Source: Caecitellus pseudoparvulus (taxonomy: Eukaryota; Bigyra: Bicosoecida). From it: a stretch of DNA of 64,000 bases. The DNA lies in contig CBFFRQ010000030.1 in the NCBI GenBank assembly GCA_965644315.1, forward strand, positions 617,083 to 681,082, read 5' to 3'. The notes under the pieces are model-generated. The model saw only the letters and a program-made list of their open reading frames with translations. It was not told the DNA's origin and did not search any database. The position numbers and the translations under genes were made by a program. This document shows, in pieces, positions 20,293 through 29,970 of the stretch (the first letter of the stretch is position 1; the number at the start of each line of letters is the position of its first letter).

Positions 20293-21814
20293 TCAAGACG
20301 CCTCTGCCAGCCCCGCCAGCGACCCATGCGCAAACAGGTGCTCGCAGATGTTCGAGAGGCGCATGGCAAAGGCCTGCCGGGAAAACACCGCCTCGGCACG
20401 CGCCCTGCCCGCTGCGCCCATTTGCGTGACACGCCCAGGCTCGTCGGCCAGCTGTCGCATGGCGCCGGCGAAGGCGCCTGGCTCCGGCTGCAGCAGAAAC
20501 CCAGTGGTTTCGTGCCGAATGGACTCCAGTGGCCCTCCCGATGCACAGGCGAGCACTGGGCGGTGCGCAGCCATGGTCTCAATGGGCACGATTCCAAAGT
20601 GCTCGTTTGTGGGCGTGTACACCACCCCAGACGTGGCCTGCAGCAACTGCTGCTTCTCTTCATCTGTGAAGGAGCGGAGGAACCCCACCTGTGGCCCACG
20701 GGCGCCCCCTCCCAGCACCCCCGCGATGACCTCCTCATTCGCCATGGTGTCTGACGCTGCCTCGGGCAGCGTGCGGAGGCCGAGGCCCTGCGACAGACGG
20801 CACAGGGATGTGTGTGGCCAGGCTTCGGCGTGGCAGGTGCGGAGGCTGTGAGACGTACCTTGGCCAGGCTGTGCAGTTCTTCGTAGTGCTCTGTGTTTTC
20901 TGCCACGCGAGGGTCGTAGCCGCCTGCCACCAGCAGGCACACAGGCGACGGCGGGTTGATGCTGTCCAGCTCGGCCAGCGCTTGGATGGCCAAGTTGATG
21001 TTCTTCTTGCGTTCATAGCGGTTGATGGAGAGGAACATGACTGGCTGGGGGTGTGGCGGTGCGGGAGCAGTGCTGTCCGACCCCACGTCAATGCACGGGT
21101 ACAGCACGCGCACTTCCGCCATACGACCAGCGAGAGACTTGAACGTGTTCTGCACCACGCCCTTGGTGAAGTTGGAGTTCACCAGGATGCCGTCGGCGGC
21201 AGCGGTCGTCACTTCCTCCAGAGCGTCAAAGGGCGCTCGGTACAGCGCCTTCAGCCAGCCCCCTCTGGAGGACAGCAGCTGATCTGGGAAGTGGCAGTAA
21301 AACAGCACCTTGGCGTGGGGTGCCAGCATGCGCAACACTGGCACACAGACGGACACCTGCGCAGGGGAGGTGACAATGGAGTCGTGGGCTGAGGTTTGCC
21401 AGCGCCAGCGCCAGCGCCAGCGGCGCACCTGGTCACAGATGAAAATGTCAAAGGTCTTGCCGGACAGCAGCACAGCACAAGTCAACCACAAGTTGCGGAG
21501 AAGTGCGAAGACGATGTGAAGCGTGCCTGCGATTTCCCGGGGCAGCCAATCGCCGTACACGTGGATGGGGAAGGCACCCGAGCGCGTTTCTTGAAATGCC
21601 CGCTCAGGCGAGTAGTGCGACGTGTACATGTCCACGGTGTGGCCCTGCACACAATATGCGAGGTGGGGGCGGACTGTGCACATGTGTTGCACAGCTTTGG
21701 GTTGGCTGGCACATGTCGTACCTTTTCCACGAGTGCCATGGCTGCATCCACCACGAGACGCTCGGCCCCTCCGATGCCGAGGTCTGGGTGCAGCATGGCA
21801 ATGCGCAGAGGCAT
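20293..21814 (-). CDS. ALG2: ALG2 alpha-1,3/1,6-mannosyltransferase
   Basis: Adds the second and third mannoses to the dolichol-linked oligosaccharide on the cytosolic ER face. Exons on the minus strand are 21814-21722, 21644-21429, 21356-20859 and 20787-20293, all junctions in phase 0, giving 433 residues. Introns are 77, 72 and 71 bases. Recognisable ALG2 elements are HPDLGIGGAERLVVDAA (residues 9-25), GDWLPR, FDIFICDQ joined by splicing to VSVCVPVLR, LFYCHFPDQLL, ALYRAPFDALEE, SINRYERKKN, AGGYDPRV and the GT4 EX7E motif in NEHFGIVPIE. The second intron is a multiple of three with no stop; unspliced RNA would add 24 residues inside the conserved CDQ-VS join, so splicing is required for a normal enzyme. 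It lies 91 bp downstream of the SR-like gene on the same strand. Confidence 0.94.
21399..21422. repeat. Hexanucleotide tandem repeat inside ALG2 intron 2
   Basis: About four copies of GCCAGC, reading GCTGGC on the coding strand, occupy the first half of this 72-base intron. In the unspliced frame they would encode alternating Arg-Trp. It looks like a simple microsatellite; its length may vary between strains. Confidence 0.7.
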
Positions 21815-21905
21815 GGCCACGGGTCTTGGTTGTTCCACGCCGGCACTACAGACGAGCACGAGCGCCGCATGTGGGCGCGTGGAAGAGGTGTATTGGAAAT
21901 TGAGC

Positions 21906-23540
21906 TCAGTACCCGCCACCGCCGTAGCCACCGCCCCCGCTGCCGCCGCCGCCGTAGCCGCCACCGCCACCGTAGCCGCCACCACCGCCGCCGCCACTGT
22001 ACCCGCCGCCACCGCCACCACTGGCACCTCCACCGTACCCACCACGGTCACCACCGTACCCACCACTTCCGCCGCCACCGTAGCCACCACCGCCGCCGCC
22101 GTACCCGCCGCCACCGCCGCTGTAGCCACCGCCGCCACCGCCACTGTAGCCGCCACCGCCGCCACCATACCCACCACGGTCGCCACCGTAGCCACCGCCA
22201 CCACCATATCCACCACGGCTGCCGCCACCATACCCACCACGGTCACCACCGTAGCCACCGCCGCCACCGTAGCCACCTCGGTCACCCCCGTAGCCACCGC
22301 CACCGCCATACCGGCCGCCGCCACCGCCATAGCCACCGCCACCGCCACCGCCGTAGCCACCACCTCCACCGTAGCCACCACGACCTCCGCCGTAGCCACC
22401 ACCTCGCCCACCACCGTAGCCGCCGCGATCACCGTAGCCACCGCCCCGCTGAGGAGCTCGGCGTGTGGTGTCCTGCTCAGCCTGCACGGAGTAGCCAAAG
22501 AGCTGCTCACCGCCGTTCAGAGCAGAGAGGCAGCTGGAGAGGCCGTGCTCCTCGTCGAACTCTGCGATGATGACCTGGTCAGAGTCCTTGTAGTCGGCGT
22601 ACCGGACCATGCCAAACTTGCGAAGCTCATCCTGCGCAGGGAGCCGTCGGGGGTTCAAAGCCAGGGTGACACGGGTGCAGGCACAGCACGCACCTTCAGA
22701 TCACGCCAGTCCTTGTACTCGGAGACGCCAGTGATGCGAACAAAGTGCCCGCCAGTGCCGCTGCGCCTGCGTGTGATCAGGAGAGAATGGATGCTGCGCT
22801 GAGCGGCGTGGTGAAGTGCTGGTGCGCGCGCAACTCACCCGCCAAAGCGCCCTCCCCGGTCCTCACGGGGCCCACGGCGACCATGGGACACCTCAGCACG
22901 CAGAGTGTGGCCGGCAAAGTTGTACCTGCAGAAGGATTGGCCTCGGGAGTTCCAACAGCGCCTGAATGGCCGCCCAGCGGCAAGGGCGGTGTCAGTCTTC
23001 ATGTTCCGCAGGTCTCACCCGTTGAGAGTTTGCTCAGCCTTTGCGCGGTCCGCATCGCTGGCGTACTCGACGAATGCAAAGCCAGCCTTGCCCATGGGTC
23101 TGCAGGGATTCAGGAATGCATCCAGTGTGCCCGGCGCCCTCACTGCAACTGGCCTCCCTGCCAACTCACGTGCGCACAGACACCTTCACTGTGGGTCCGA
23201 AGCTGTTGGCCAGTGCCTCGAAGTCCTCGTCCACACACGGGTTGGGGAGGCCGCCCACGAAGAGCGGCAGGCCGTCCGACTGGCCTGCGCCGCCTGGCGC
23301 GCCAGTGTCGTATGCAGCAGGTGCCGGGGCGCCTGCGCCGTAGCCGCCGTCCCCGCCGTAGCCGCCATCGTGAGAGGGGTGAGCTGCAGCAGGCTCGGGT
23401 GCAGAAGCCTGCACGGCGTCGGGGGCCTGGTTGTCGCCCTGCACGGTGTCCGCAGGGGCTGGCGCGTCAGCAGGGGCATCTGCTGGCGCAGGGCCAGGCG
23501 CCGGCGCTGCGGCCTCGACGTGGTCGCCTTCTGCAGACAT
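21906..23540 (-). CDS. SF2/SRSF1-like RNA-binding protein with a Gly/Tyr-rich tail
   Basis: Five exons on minus: 23540-23170, 23099-23019, 22925-22839, 22766-22694 and 22631-21906; introns are 70, 93, 72 and 62 bases; 445 residues. After an acidic Ala/Pro-rich leader, RRM1 runs from about residue 91, with RNP2 LFVGGLP and RNP1 GKAGFAFVEY formed across exon junctions and closing in LNGYNFAGHTLRAEV. A Gly/Arg linker follows. The second RRM has EYKDWRDLKDELRKFG, corresponding to the SWQDLKD helix that defines the pseudo-RRM of SR proteins. The expected carboxy-terminal RS domain is absent; instead residues 275-445 are repeats of GGYGGGG with scattered DRGGYGG. The role is probably in pre-mRNA splicing or mRNA packaging; a Gbp/Npl3-like export factor is an alternative. 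Intron 3 ends in tandem acceptors GCAGGCGCAG, allowing two-residue variation. Confidence 0.85.
21909..22450. repeat. Coding repeat tract (Gly-Gly-Tyr rich)
   Basis: About 540 bases made of imperfect CCACCGCC / CCGTAGCC units on the plus strand encode the Gly/Tyr-rich tail on the minus strand. The opposite strand stays open as Thr/Ala/Val-rich reading frames, which are by-products of composition and not genes. Confidence 0.9.
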
Positions 23541-23857
23541 GTTGACGTGTTGGAGTCAGGTCTAAGAGTTGGCCACAGGAACGTGTGGCTTGTTTTGTAG
23601 GTGGGAATGTGGCGGCAGGAGAGGACTGTACGTGCATTGTTGTCGGGCGCTGTGTCGAATTCCGCAGACTGCGCGAGGTCGCCAACCTGCAGCAACGCCT
23701 GCAAGCTGTGAAACAAATCCTTTGTGGTGTGGCTGGCAGAGCCACAAACAAGGCTTGAACCTTGCACATGAGCCCAGCATTTCCCTCTACTTGCATGCGA
23801 AGCCTGGTGCCCGCGCCCAGCTGAGGAGAGCGTTGCGGCAACTCACATCTGGCGAGC
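23541..23857. promoter_or_regulatory. Divergent intergenic region
   Basis: 317 bases between the starts of the SR-like gene (minus) and the glycosyltransferase candidate (plus). It presumably contains both promoters. The 23560-23620 part is comparatively AT-rich. I checked the GGTTCAA-like word near 23750 for a tRNA and found no cloverleaf. Nothing else is recognised. Confidence 0.4.
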
Positions 23858-26244
23858 ATGGCGAAGCCCCTGGGGGGGGGCGCGAAGTCAGGGGGGTCGC
23901 TGGGCATGGTCGTGCTGTTGAGCTCCGCGTTCATGGCCCTGATTGGAGTGTTGGGCATCACGTTCTCGCAGCAGGCCCGGGACATGCTACGTGGCAGCGG
24001 AATTCGACTCACGCCTAATGTGGCACAGGTCGTCGTGCATGTGACCCATGCCGGGCCAGACACCCCAGTGGATGGCATCATGGCTTCTCTGGAGGTGCTG
24101 TACCCGACCATCACCCCTGTCGTGCTGTCTGCGTCTCCAGAAGTGCGCGCCACGGTGCGTGCGAGCGGTGTGCGACGATGGCTTCCCGTGACCCTCACGC
24201 ACTGCTGCCCCGGCACGCCACCCTTTCGCAGGCAGCAAAGTGGCACATTCCCACCATGGCCTTCAACGCCCGGGGTGAGGGTGGCCGCCCGTCCATGCAG
24301 AGCATCCTGCAGGGCATCAAGAGCCTGCCTGGCCATTCCACGCCCTTCGTCGGGTTCGTGGAAGCGCACTCCCTGCTGCTGGCCGGCACGGCAGAGTCGC
24401 TGTCAGGGGTATTCCAGCAGATGGCCAGGGGCAGGTTGCCGCGCGAGGTGGCCCTCGTCGCCCGGGCACGCATGGCAGACCACTTCGCAGACGTGCAAGA
24501 CGCCGTGGCAGGCATCGCAGCGGCGCGGCACGACCTCACGGCAGCAGAGCACTTTGTGGCTTCCCTGGGCCAGCTGCCACTGGGCAGCAGCGTGGAGCAC
24601 ACGCTAGTCCTGGCGCCTCGGCGGGCAGTGGAGGCCGCCCTCGCGACAGGGGAGTCCCACGAGCACGTGGGCAGCAGCAGCCAGCTGGCGGCAGCACTCG
24701 TGCGGCAGGGGGTGTTCATGGTGGACGCCACAGACACCATCGATGCCGTGCACTGGCGGGCAGCAGGTGGCACGAAGGCGGCACCCAAGGCGGAGAGCGC
24801 CCTGTCCCTGGCCTTGCCTGGCCCAGACGGTGCGCAGGGCGTGGTGGTGGACATGGACCGGCTGACGCTGGCCACGGGGGTGGAGGAGGCGGAGGGCGGC
24901 GCCATACGCGTGCACCGGCGGCCAGCGCTGGTGGCGCCCGATTCCCCAGAAGGGGTGGGGGCAGAGGAGGAGGTGCTGCGGGTGCACGTCAACGCGCACC
25001 ACGACATTGACGTGGTGGATGGCAAGGCCAAGGTCACGCCCTCTCCGCCCCGGACACCGCCGGCGGATAAGGGGGAGGATCGGGAGCAACAGGACAAAGC
25101 AGGTGAGGGAGAGGGGCCAACCACTGCGCCTGGCGCCTGCAGTGGGCCGCACAGCATGGCAGAGGTGCCGGTGGTGGGCGAGCTGGTGGGGAAGCATGGC
25201 AAGTGCCTTGAAGGTGAGACGAGCGAGACGCTGTTGACGGTGTTCACCACGCTCATGATGCGGGAGAAAGAGGACTTGGAGGACGAACACACGAAACAGA
25301 AGCTGCAGATCCAGCGCAACGTATTGAACGCGCTGGCATCCCTGCGACCTCGCATCGCGACGGTCGTGTTCACCGACAACGACCACCTCGCCAGCATGGC
25401 TACCGCTGTGGGTGCCACTGTCGTCACTGAGGGGTACCGACGAGTGCACTTTGGCATCCCCCGCCTGCTGGACATGTACAGGTGGGTGGCGGAGCACTCC
25501 TCTGCCCCCATGTACGGCTACATGAACGGCGACATCCTGTTCGGGCCGGGGCTACTGGATGCAGTGGAGCTGTTGCTGGAAGCGGTGGCGGAGGGGCGCG
25601 TGGGGCACCGCGCGATCATCATGGGCCAGCGCTACAACGTGCGCATGCCCTTCCCCCTGCCGCCTGACCACGCGGACAACGTGCCTCCCGACATGCCTCT
25701 GGCTGAGCTGGGGGCGACAGTGGACCGCCTGAAGCAGCGGGGGCGTCTGTTCCAGACCGACGCCGAGGACTACTTCTTCATCACACGGGACGCGTGGAAC
25801 CTGGACCACATCCCTGACTTCGTGCCTGGCCGGCGCATGTACGACAACTGGCTCATCGACCACGCGTACAGGGACATGCTGGTGCGCCTGGATATCACGC
25901 ACTGCGTGTGGGCGGTGCACATGAGCGGCACTGACGGCGACAAGGCCGGCTTGAACGCGGAGCGCGTGGAGCCAAACTTCAACGGCGGGCTCACGGCGCC
26001 GTACATTGGTGGCTTGGACAAAGGCACCACCACCAATGCCAACTACCGTCTGCGGTGTGGCGGGGATGGCCTGTCCATGACCCACGTGCCGGGCAATGAG
26101 CGCAGTGGGGAGCGGGGGCCGCCCTGGTCAGGCCTGCGCTACGATGGGCACCACGACCCCTTGCACGGCAAGACCTTCAAGTGCAAGACGCCGCCAGCGA
26201 AAGGCGAGCTGGTCAAGCCTGAGCATGGCTGCACGTATGTGTGA
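23858..26244 (+). CDS. Type II membrane glycosyltransferase candidate (GT-A-like)
   Basis: Exons are 23858-24154 and 24232-26244 (77-base phase 0 intron, GTGCGT donor, TTTCGCAG acceptor), giving 769 residues. A signal anchor spans about residues 15-38, the layout of Golgi enzymes. A long variable stem follows, including an acidic disordered stretch (about nt 24950-25180). The carboxy-terminal 330 residues look enzymatic: VVFTDNDHLASMA, then YGYMNGDILFGPGLL, an acidic motif like the DxD of nucleotide-sugar transferases, IIMGQRYNV, TDAEDYFFITRDAW and MYDNWLIDHAYR. The EDYF and YDNWL motifs recur in eukaryotic GT-A-like proteins of uncertain specificity as I recall them. Donor, acceptor and CAZy family cannot be assigned. 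An AATAAA lies 60 bases after the stop. Confidence 0.6.
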
Positions 26245-26303
26245 AGCCGGTGGCGCTGGCGGGGAGGACTGGCGTCCCGCGTGACATCCCACGATCAGGC
26301 TCA

Positions 26304-26309
26304 AATAAA
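26304..26309 (+). promoter_or_regulatory. Candidate polyadenylation signal AATAAA
   Basis: A canonical AATAAA sits 60 bases beyond the TGA of the glycosyltransferase candidate, in a GC-rich setting where it is unlikely by chance. Other genes in the window do not show this word at a similar place, so the general signal of the organism may be looser. Confidence 0.45.
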
Positions 26310-26400
26310 CCCCTCCTGCTCTCTGCCTCAGCACCAGTCTGCCGCAGCTTGCGCCCCCCACCGCTGTGCTCACTCACCCACAGCCCACCCCCTCAGCACC

Positions 26401-26747
26401 ATGGCTTCAGCGGCAATGCACATGTTGGCCAAGCAGCCCCTGCTGCGCTTCGGCGTCGGCGCGGGCACTGCTGTCGTGACAGAGCGCACCCTGTCTGCCA
26501 TGGCCGGCACTGACCAGAGCATGTACACATGGATCGCCGGCACCACTGCAGGCGGCGCCGCGTGGGGTTTCGTGGGTGCGTGCCTTGCTCCGCACGAAAG
26601 CGCTGCCTCTTCGCGGCACTCTGCACACGCTTGCCGTCGCTGCGCGCAGGGACTGAACTGGCCCTGGGCGGCATTGCAGGTGTCATGATTGGCCTGTCAA
26701 CCCAGGCGGCGTATTTCGCCATCACAGACGCCATGAAGGAGAAGTGA
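26401..26747 (+). CDS. Small 90-residue hydrophobic protein, unrecognised
   Basis: Exons are 26401-26575 and 26650-26747 (74-base phase 1 intron with GTGCGT donor and CGCGCAG acceptor). The spliced product has a short basic amino terminus and two hydrophobic, Gly/Ala-rich segments (about residues 43-59 and 62-82), ending MKEK. This is the look of a small two-helix membrane protein, possibly mitochondrial. The exon join in the middle of a hydrophobic hairpin and the clean splice sites support a real gene despite its size. I do not recognise a family. It converges on the next gene with 80 bp between stops. Confidence 0.62.
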
Positions 26748-26827
26748 TGCGGGCGTAACACCGCAGTGCGGAAGTCGGTGGGCACCGCCCTGCCGCCAGC
26801 CGCCCCAGCACAATGTATTTCCCAGCA

Positions 26828-28189
26828 TCACCGCTCACCCGCGCCCAGCTGTTCCAGGCTGCCCCAAATATCTTGCAGCAGCGCCTCGTGGCTGGCTGGG
26901 CAGACGAAACAAGGCGGCGGCATGTGCAGCTGTCCCTGCGCGTCGATGTACACACCACACGAGGGAGCTGGTGTGCCGGGCAACACGTCAGGCGCCCTCA
27001 CATGCTCATCTGCGGGGGGTGGCTGGGAGAAGGCCTCTTCGCCCAGCTGCTGTGCCAGGTGCCGGCCGTACAGCTCTCCCAGCACACCTGCACCCTGCCC
27101 GTCCGCCACCGCCCGCCGCACGGCAATGGCATCTCGCAGGGCAGCAGCGATGTCCACCAGGGCGGCACACGTGCCCAGCTGGCTGGTTTTGAGGAAGTCT
27201 GGCAGGCCCTCTGCTGCGCCCTGCAGCCGAGCCACCTCTGCCTCAGGCTGCCCCGCCTCCGCCGCCGCCGCAGCGCTGTCAGCCGCCTTGGACACCGCTG
27301 CCGTGGCCGCCTCAATCACGGACATGTCCACAAGCAGGTCGCGATGCGCGCGCCGCACAGCAGCTGCGAAGTACCCATCAGGCGCCACGTCAGGGGGCGG
27401 TCTTGGGTCGCTGGGCAAGGGTGCGCTGGGGAGCCCCTCGCCCCCCAGCACAGCGGCAGCGGTGCGCGCCCCAGCCAACAGCAGCCGCCCTTCCTCTGCC
27501 GCGGCCAGGGACGCCTCGTTAAAGATCTCGTGGGCGTGCTCTCCGTGGCACGTCGCCACTGCCATGCTCAGGTACATGCTGAGCCACAGCTGGATGGTGG
27601 CCTGGCTGCCCACAGCCAGCATGAGGTCGCCCAGGCCCCCCCCTCGCGCCTGCAGCTCCAGGCTGCGAGACCCCCGCCGCACCATGCTGTCCAGGATGCC
27701 CCGATGAGCGTTGTACAGGTAGTACGCTTGGCTGCAGGCGCTGGGCGCGTGGGCGTTGCACATGAGGCAGTATGCGTGTGAAGCGTACCAGCTGTCCTGT
27801 GCAGCAGCGTCGGTGGCAGCACCCCCCAGCACTGCTGGCTGGCGCGGGAGGGTGTCCACAGGACAGTGTGCCGCGACAACGCCGTCCTTGTCCTCCGCCT
27901 CCGCTGCCTGCGCCCCGAAGGTGGATTCGTACCTGGGCACCTCGGACAGCAGAGCGCCTGCCACGCGCAACTGCACTCGTCGCAGCACGTCACTGCTCAG
28001 CACGCTTTCACAGTCGCCTTCATCTGATCCCCCATCAGTCACGCACCTGTATCGGGAGAGCAGCAGTCGCGTGCAGCGCGCGCTTGAGCAGCTGCGTGGC
28101 TGTGGGCAGCGATTTCCGCACACTCACGCGGTGTACAGCGGCCGGAGCAGCTCCTGTGCCACGGAGAGGGAACCCTTGAATCCCGCCAT
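26828..28189 (-). CDS. Unrecognised 426-residue protein with paired cysteines
   Basis: Exons on minus are 28189-28128 and 28046-26828, joined in phase 2 over an 81-base intron (GTGAGT donor, CGATACAG acceptor). The product starts MAGFKGSLSVAQELLRPLYT and is mainly helical and Ala-rich. A central part contains AYCLMCNAH and AYYLYNAHRGILDSM; the amphipathic segment LMLAVGSQATIQLWLSMYLSMAVATC is near the middle. The end carries CGVYIDAQGQLHMPPPCFVC, so CxxC-like pairs occur twice and could bind metal. No signal peptide or convincing membrane span is seen. I do not recognise the family. The stop of the next minus-strand gene lies 139 bases upstream of its start. Confidence 0.7.
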
Positions 28190-28328
28190 GGCGATGAAAA
28201 CACCCCTATACCTTCTAGCTGCACTGATATGCACACCTAATGCCCCTTCCTCATGATGCTTGACGCAAGGAAACGCTCGGCCTCTGCGAAGTACGCAGCT
28301 GCATGCATTGTCGCCAGGCACAGTCCCC

Positions 28329-29036
28329 TCAACGGCCCGTGCGCCCAGCCTTGCCGTGCTTCCCGGGCCCTGAGCCATCCACGCCCTCCCGTGCAGCCTG
28401 CAGCAGCTCCTCCCGACTGCTGTGCCCCATCTCCGCGGCCAACTCGTCCAGCGCTGCCTCCAGGTCCGGCACACCGGTCCCCCCCGCACCGCCTCCCCCC
28501 CCCGCCCTGCTCTCCACGTCAGCCATGAGGTTGGACAGCTGCGCCATGCTCTCCTGCAGGGACACGGGGGACTTCGGCACCTCCTCGTCCACTGCCGCCA
28601 CTGCCGCGTCATAGTCCATGCCCTGGGCGTTCAGCGCATCCAGCATGCCCAGCAGACGTGCCTTCTCCTCGCCGCTGGCAGACGCCACAAAGGCAGCCGC
28701 GGCAGCGTCCAAGTGCTCGTCCATGACGCCTTCCCGCACTTGCTTCAGGTGGGCACTCATCTGGGCGCGCCTGGCGTTCGTGAGGGGCTCGTCCCCCGCC
28801 ACATACCGCGTGCGCAGCAGGTTCATCTCGAACGTCACGTGCTGGTCATACGCCTTCCACTCGGGCGTCTCAGACATGGCCTCCACCGCCTCGCGCCGCA
28901 GGTCCTTGCTCGCAAGCAACGACTGGATGTCAGATTCAATGTCCTCCAGCCGCAAGCCCCCCCCTGCCGTGCCGTCGCTGAACGCCTCTGCAGGTGCCAG
29001 CGCTCCCTCGTCCCCTTCCACCTCTGGCATGGACAT
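28329..29036 (-). CDS. Unrecognised 235-residue acidic helical protein
   Basis: A single exon starting at the ATG at 29036-29034; the same frame has a stop further upstream and no earlier ATG. The protein is acidic and Ala/Glu-rich, with long predicted helices (EDIESDIQSLLASKDLRREA; KAYDQHVTFEMNLLRTRYV) and a Gly-rich break near residue 190, ending in a short basic tail. No catalytic motif, signal peptide or membrane segment is visible. An open frame upstream beginning MQQALLPTTQASNDQLDWEI could belong to an alternative first exon, but no good donor and acceptor pair joins it. Function unknown. Confidence 0.6.
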   Translation of the reverse strand: MSMPEVEGDEGALAPAEAFSDGTAGGGLRLEDIESDIQSLLASKDLRREAVEAMSETPEWKAYDQHVTFEMNLLRTRYVAGDEPLTNARRAQMSAHLKQVREGVMDEHLDAAAAAFVASASGEEKARLLGMLDALNAQGMDYDAAVAAVDEEVPKSPVSLQESMAQLSNLMADVESRAGGGGGAGGTGVPDLEAALDELAAEMGHSSREELLQAAREGVDGSGPGKHGKAGRTGR

Positions 29037-29722
29037 GCCGTCCCCATCCGCGGCACTCGCACTGCTAGGCTCAGCCTCGTGCGCGGAGCTCCCCCTGTTC
29101 CCACGATCTCCCAGTCCAGCTGGTCGTTTGAAGCCTGGGTTGTTGGGAGCAGTGCCTGCTGCATTTGTGGTGCGGCTGTTTCATGCGCGTTTCACACACC
29201 CTCAGCGTAGGTTTTGGAGATGCTCCGCCCCTCCAAGCCAAGCCGCATGCTGCTGCTGCGGAGCAGCGAGTGCAACCCCCTGGCACAGGGGAACAAGGGC
29301 CCCACATGCCCCTCGGCCCGTCCGATGCAGGCACGAGCCCGAAGCATGGCCAGAGTTGAGCAGCTGGTCCTGAACAGACGATCGCCGGTGCGGCACACTT
29401 CACTGCAGCTCTACCTTCAGGGCCACTGCTTGTGAGCACCGGTCGAGTGTGGGGAGTAGTCTGCAAGCGTGGGTGTAGTATGTTAGGTTGTACTATTCTC
29501 ACTTGGGTGTACGGAAAAAGTGAGGATCGGCTGTCTACGATGTTGTACTTGTTGAGCGGCAAGGTTCTGACCAAACATGTGCGCCGGCCCGGCAAGTTGT
29601 GCAAGCGTAAAAGACAAGGATCTCCATTTGAAAAACATGTATCCCAAATGTTCTTACACACGAAACAAGCTTCACTGCCATTCTTTCGTCTACTTTCGCA
29701 TGCCTGTGAGAATGAAAAAAAG
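29037..29722. other. Gene-poor, AT-richer spacer
   Basis: 686 bases without a supported coding sequence. The part from about 29430 to 29720 is clearly lower in GC than the rest of the window and precedes the tRNA gene. I looked for U-snRNA, 5S rRNA and further tRNA signatures and found none that hold. Confidence 0.45.
29715..29721 (-). terminator. RNA polymerase III terminator (seven T) after tRNA-Asp
   Basis: Read on the minus strand, a run of seven T begins one base after the discriminator base and its neighbour. This is the standard pol III stop and supports the tRNA call. Confidence 0.9.
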
Positions 29723-29794
29723 CTCTAACGCCGGGAATTGAACCCGGATCACCCGCGTGACAGACGGGTATACTGACCATTATACTACGTCAGA
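29723..29794 (-). tRNA. tRNA-Asp (GUC)
   Basis: 72 bases forming a full cloverleaf on the minus strand. Acceptor stem TCTGACG pairs with CGTTAGA (one G-T wobble), followed by discriminator G. The anticodon stem CCCGT/GCGGG encloses loop CTGTCAC, placing GTC at positions 34-36. The T arm is CCGGG-TTCAATT-CCCGG. A-box (TAGTATAATGG) and B-box (GGTTCAATTCC) promoters are internal. There is no intron and CCA is not encoded, as expected for a nuclear gene. Confidence 0.97.
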
Positions 29795-29970
29795 AGGTTG
29801 ATGGAGAGGGTTTGTTTTGATAATATGAAGCAATATGTCACTCCTTGGGGTTCTCACGTGCTGCGCGGCCAGCTTCAACAGCCTGGTCAAAACCATCAAT
29901 CGCAGGACCAGATGGCCTGCCAACTTTTCACAGATTGTGAAGACCTTGCTTGGGTGTCTTGGAAGGGGTC

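Noticed and set aside
21396-22802. Long Thr/Ala/Val- and His/Arg-rich open frames on the plus strand opposite the Gly/Tyr tail
   Set aside because: They mirror the repeat composition of the real minus-strand exon, run across its introns, and show no protein features.
23730-23800. Possible tRNA on the minus strand (CAAGGTTCAAGCCTTG)
   Set aside because: The T-arm would have a six-base loop and no acceptor, D or anticodon stems can be formed around it.
25102-25141. GTGAGG ... CTGCAG segment inside the glycosyltransferase candidate resembling a 40-base intron
   Set aside because: It is shorter than any supported intron here and splicing would shift the frame before the conserved domain.
29950-29970. 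Earlier start for VPS18 at a GTG-like codon near 29950
   Set aside because: Nuclear genes of this kind start at ATG, and the ATG at 29971 is the first one in frame.
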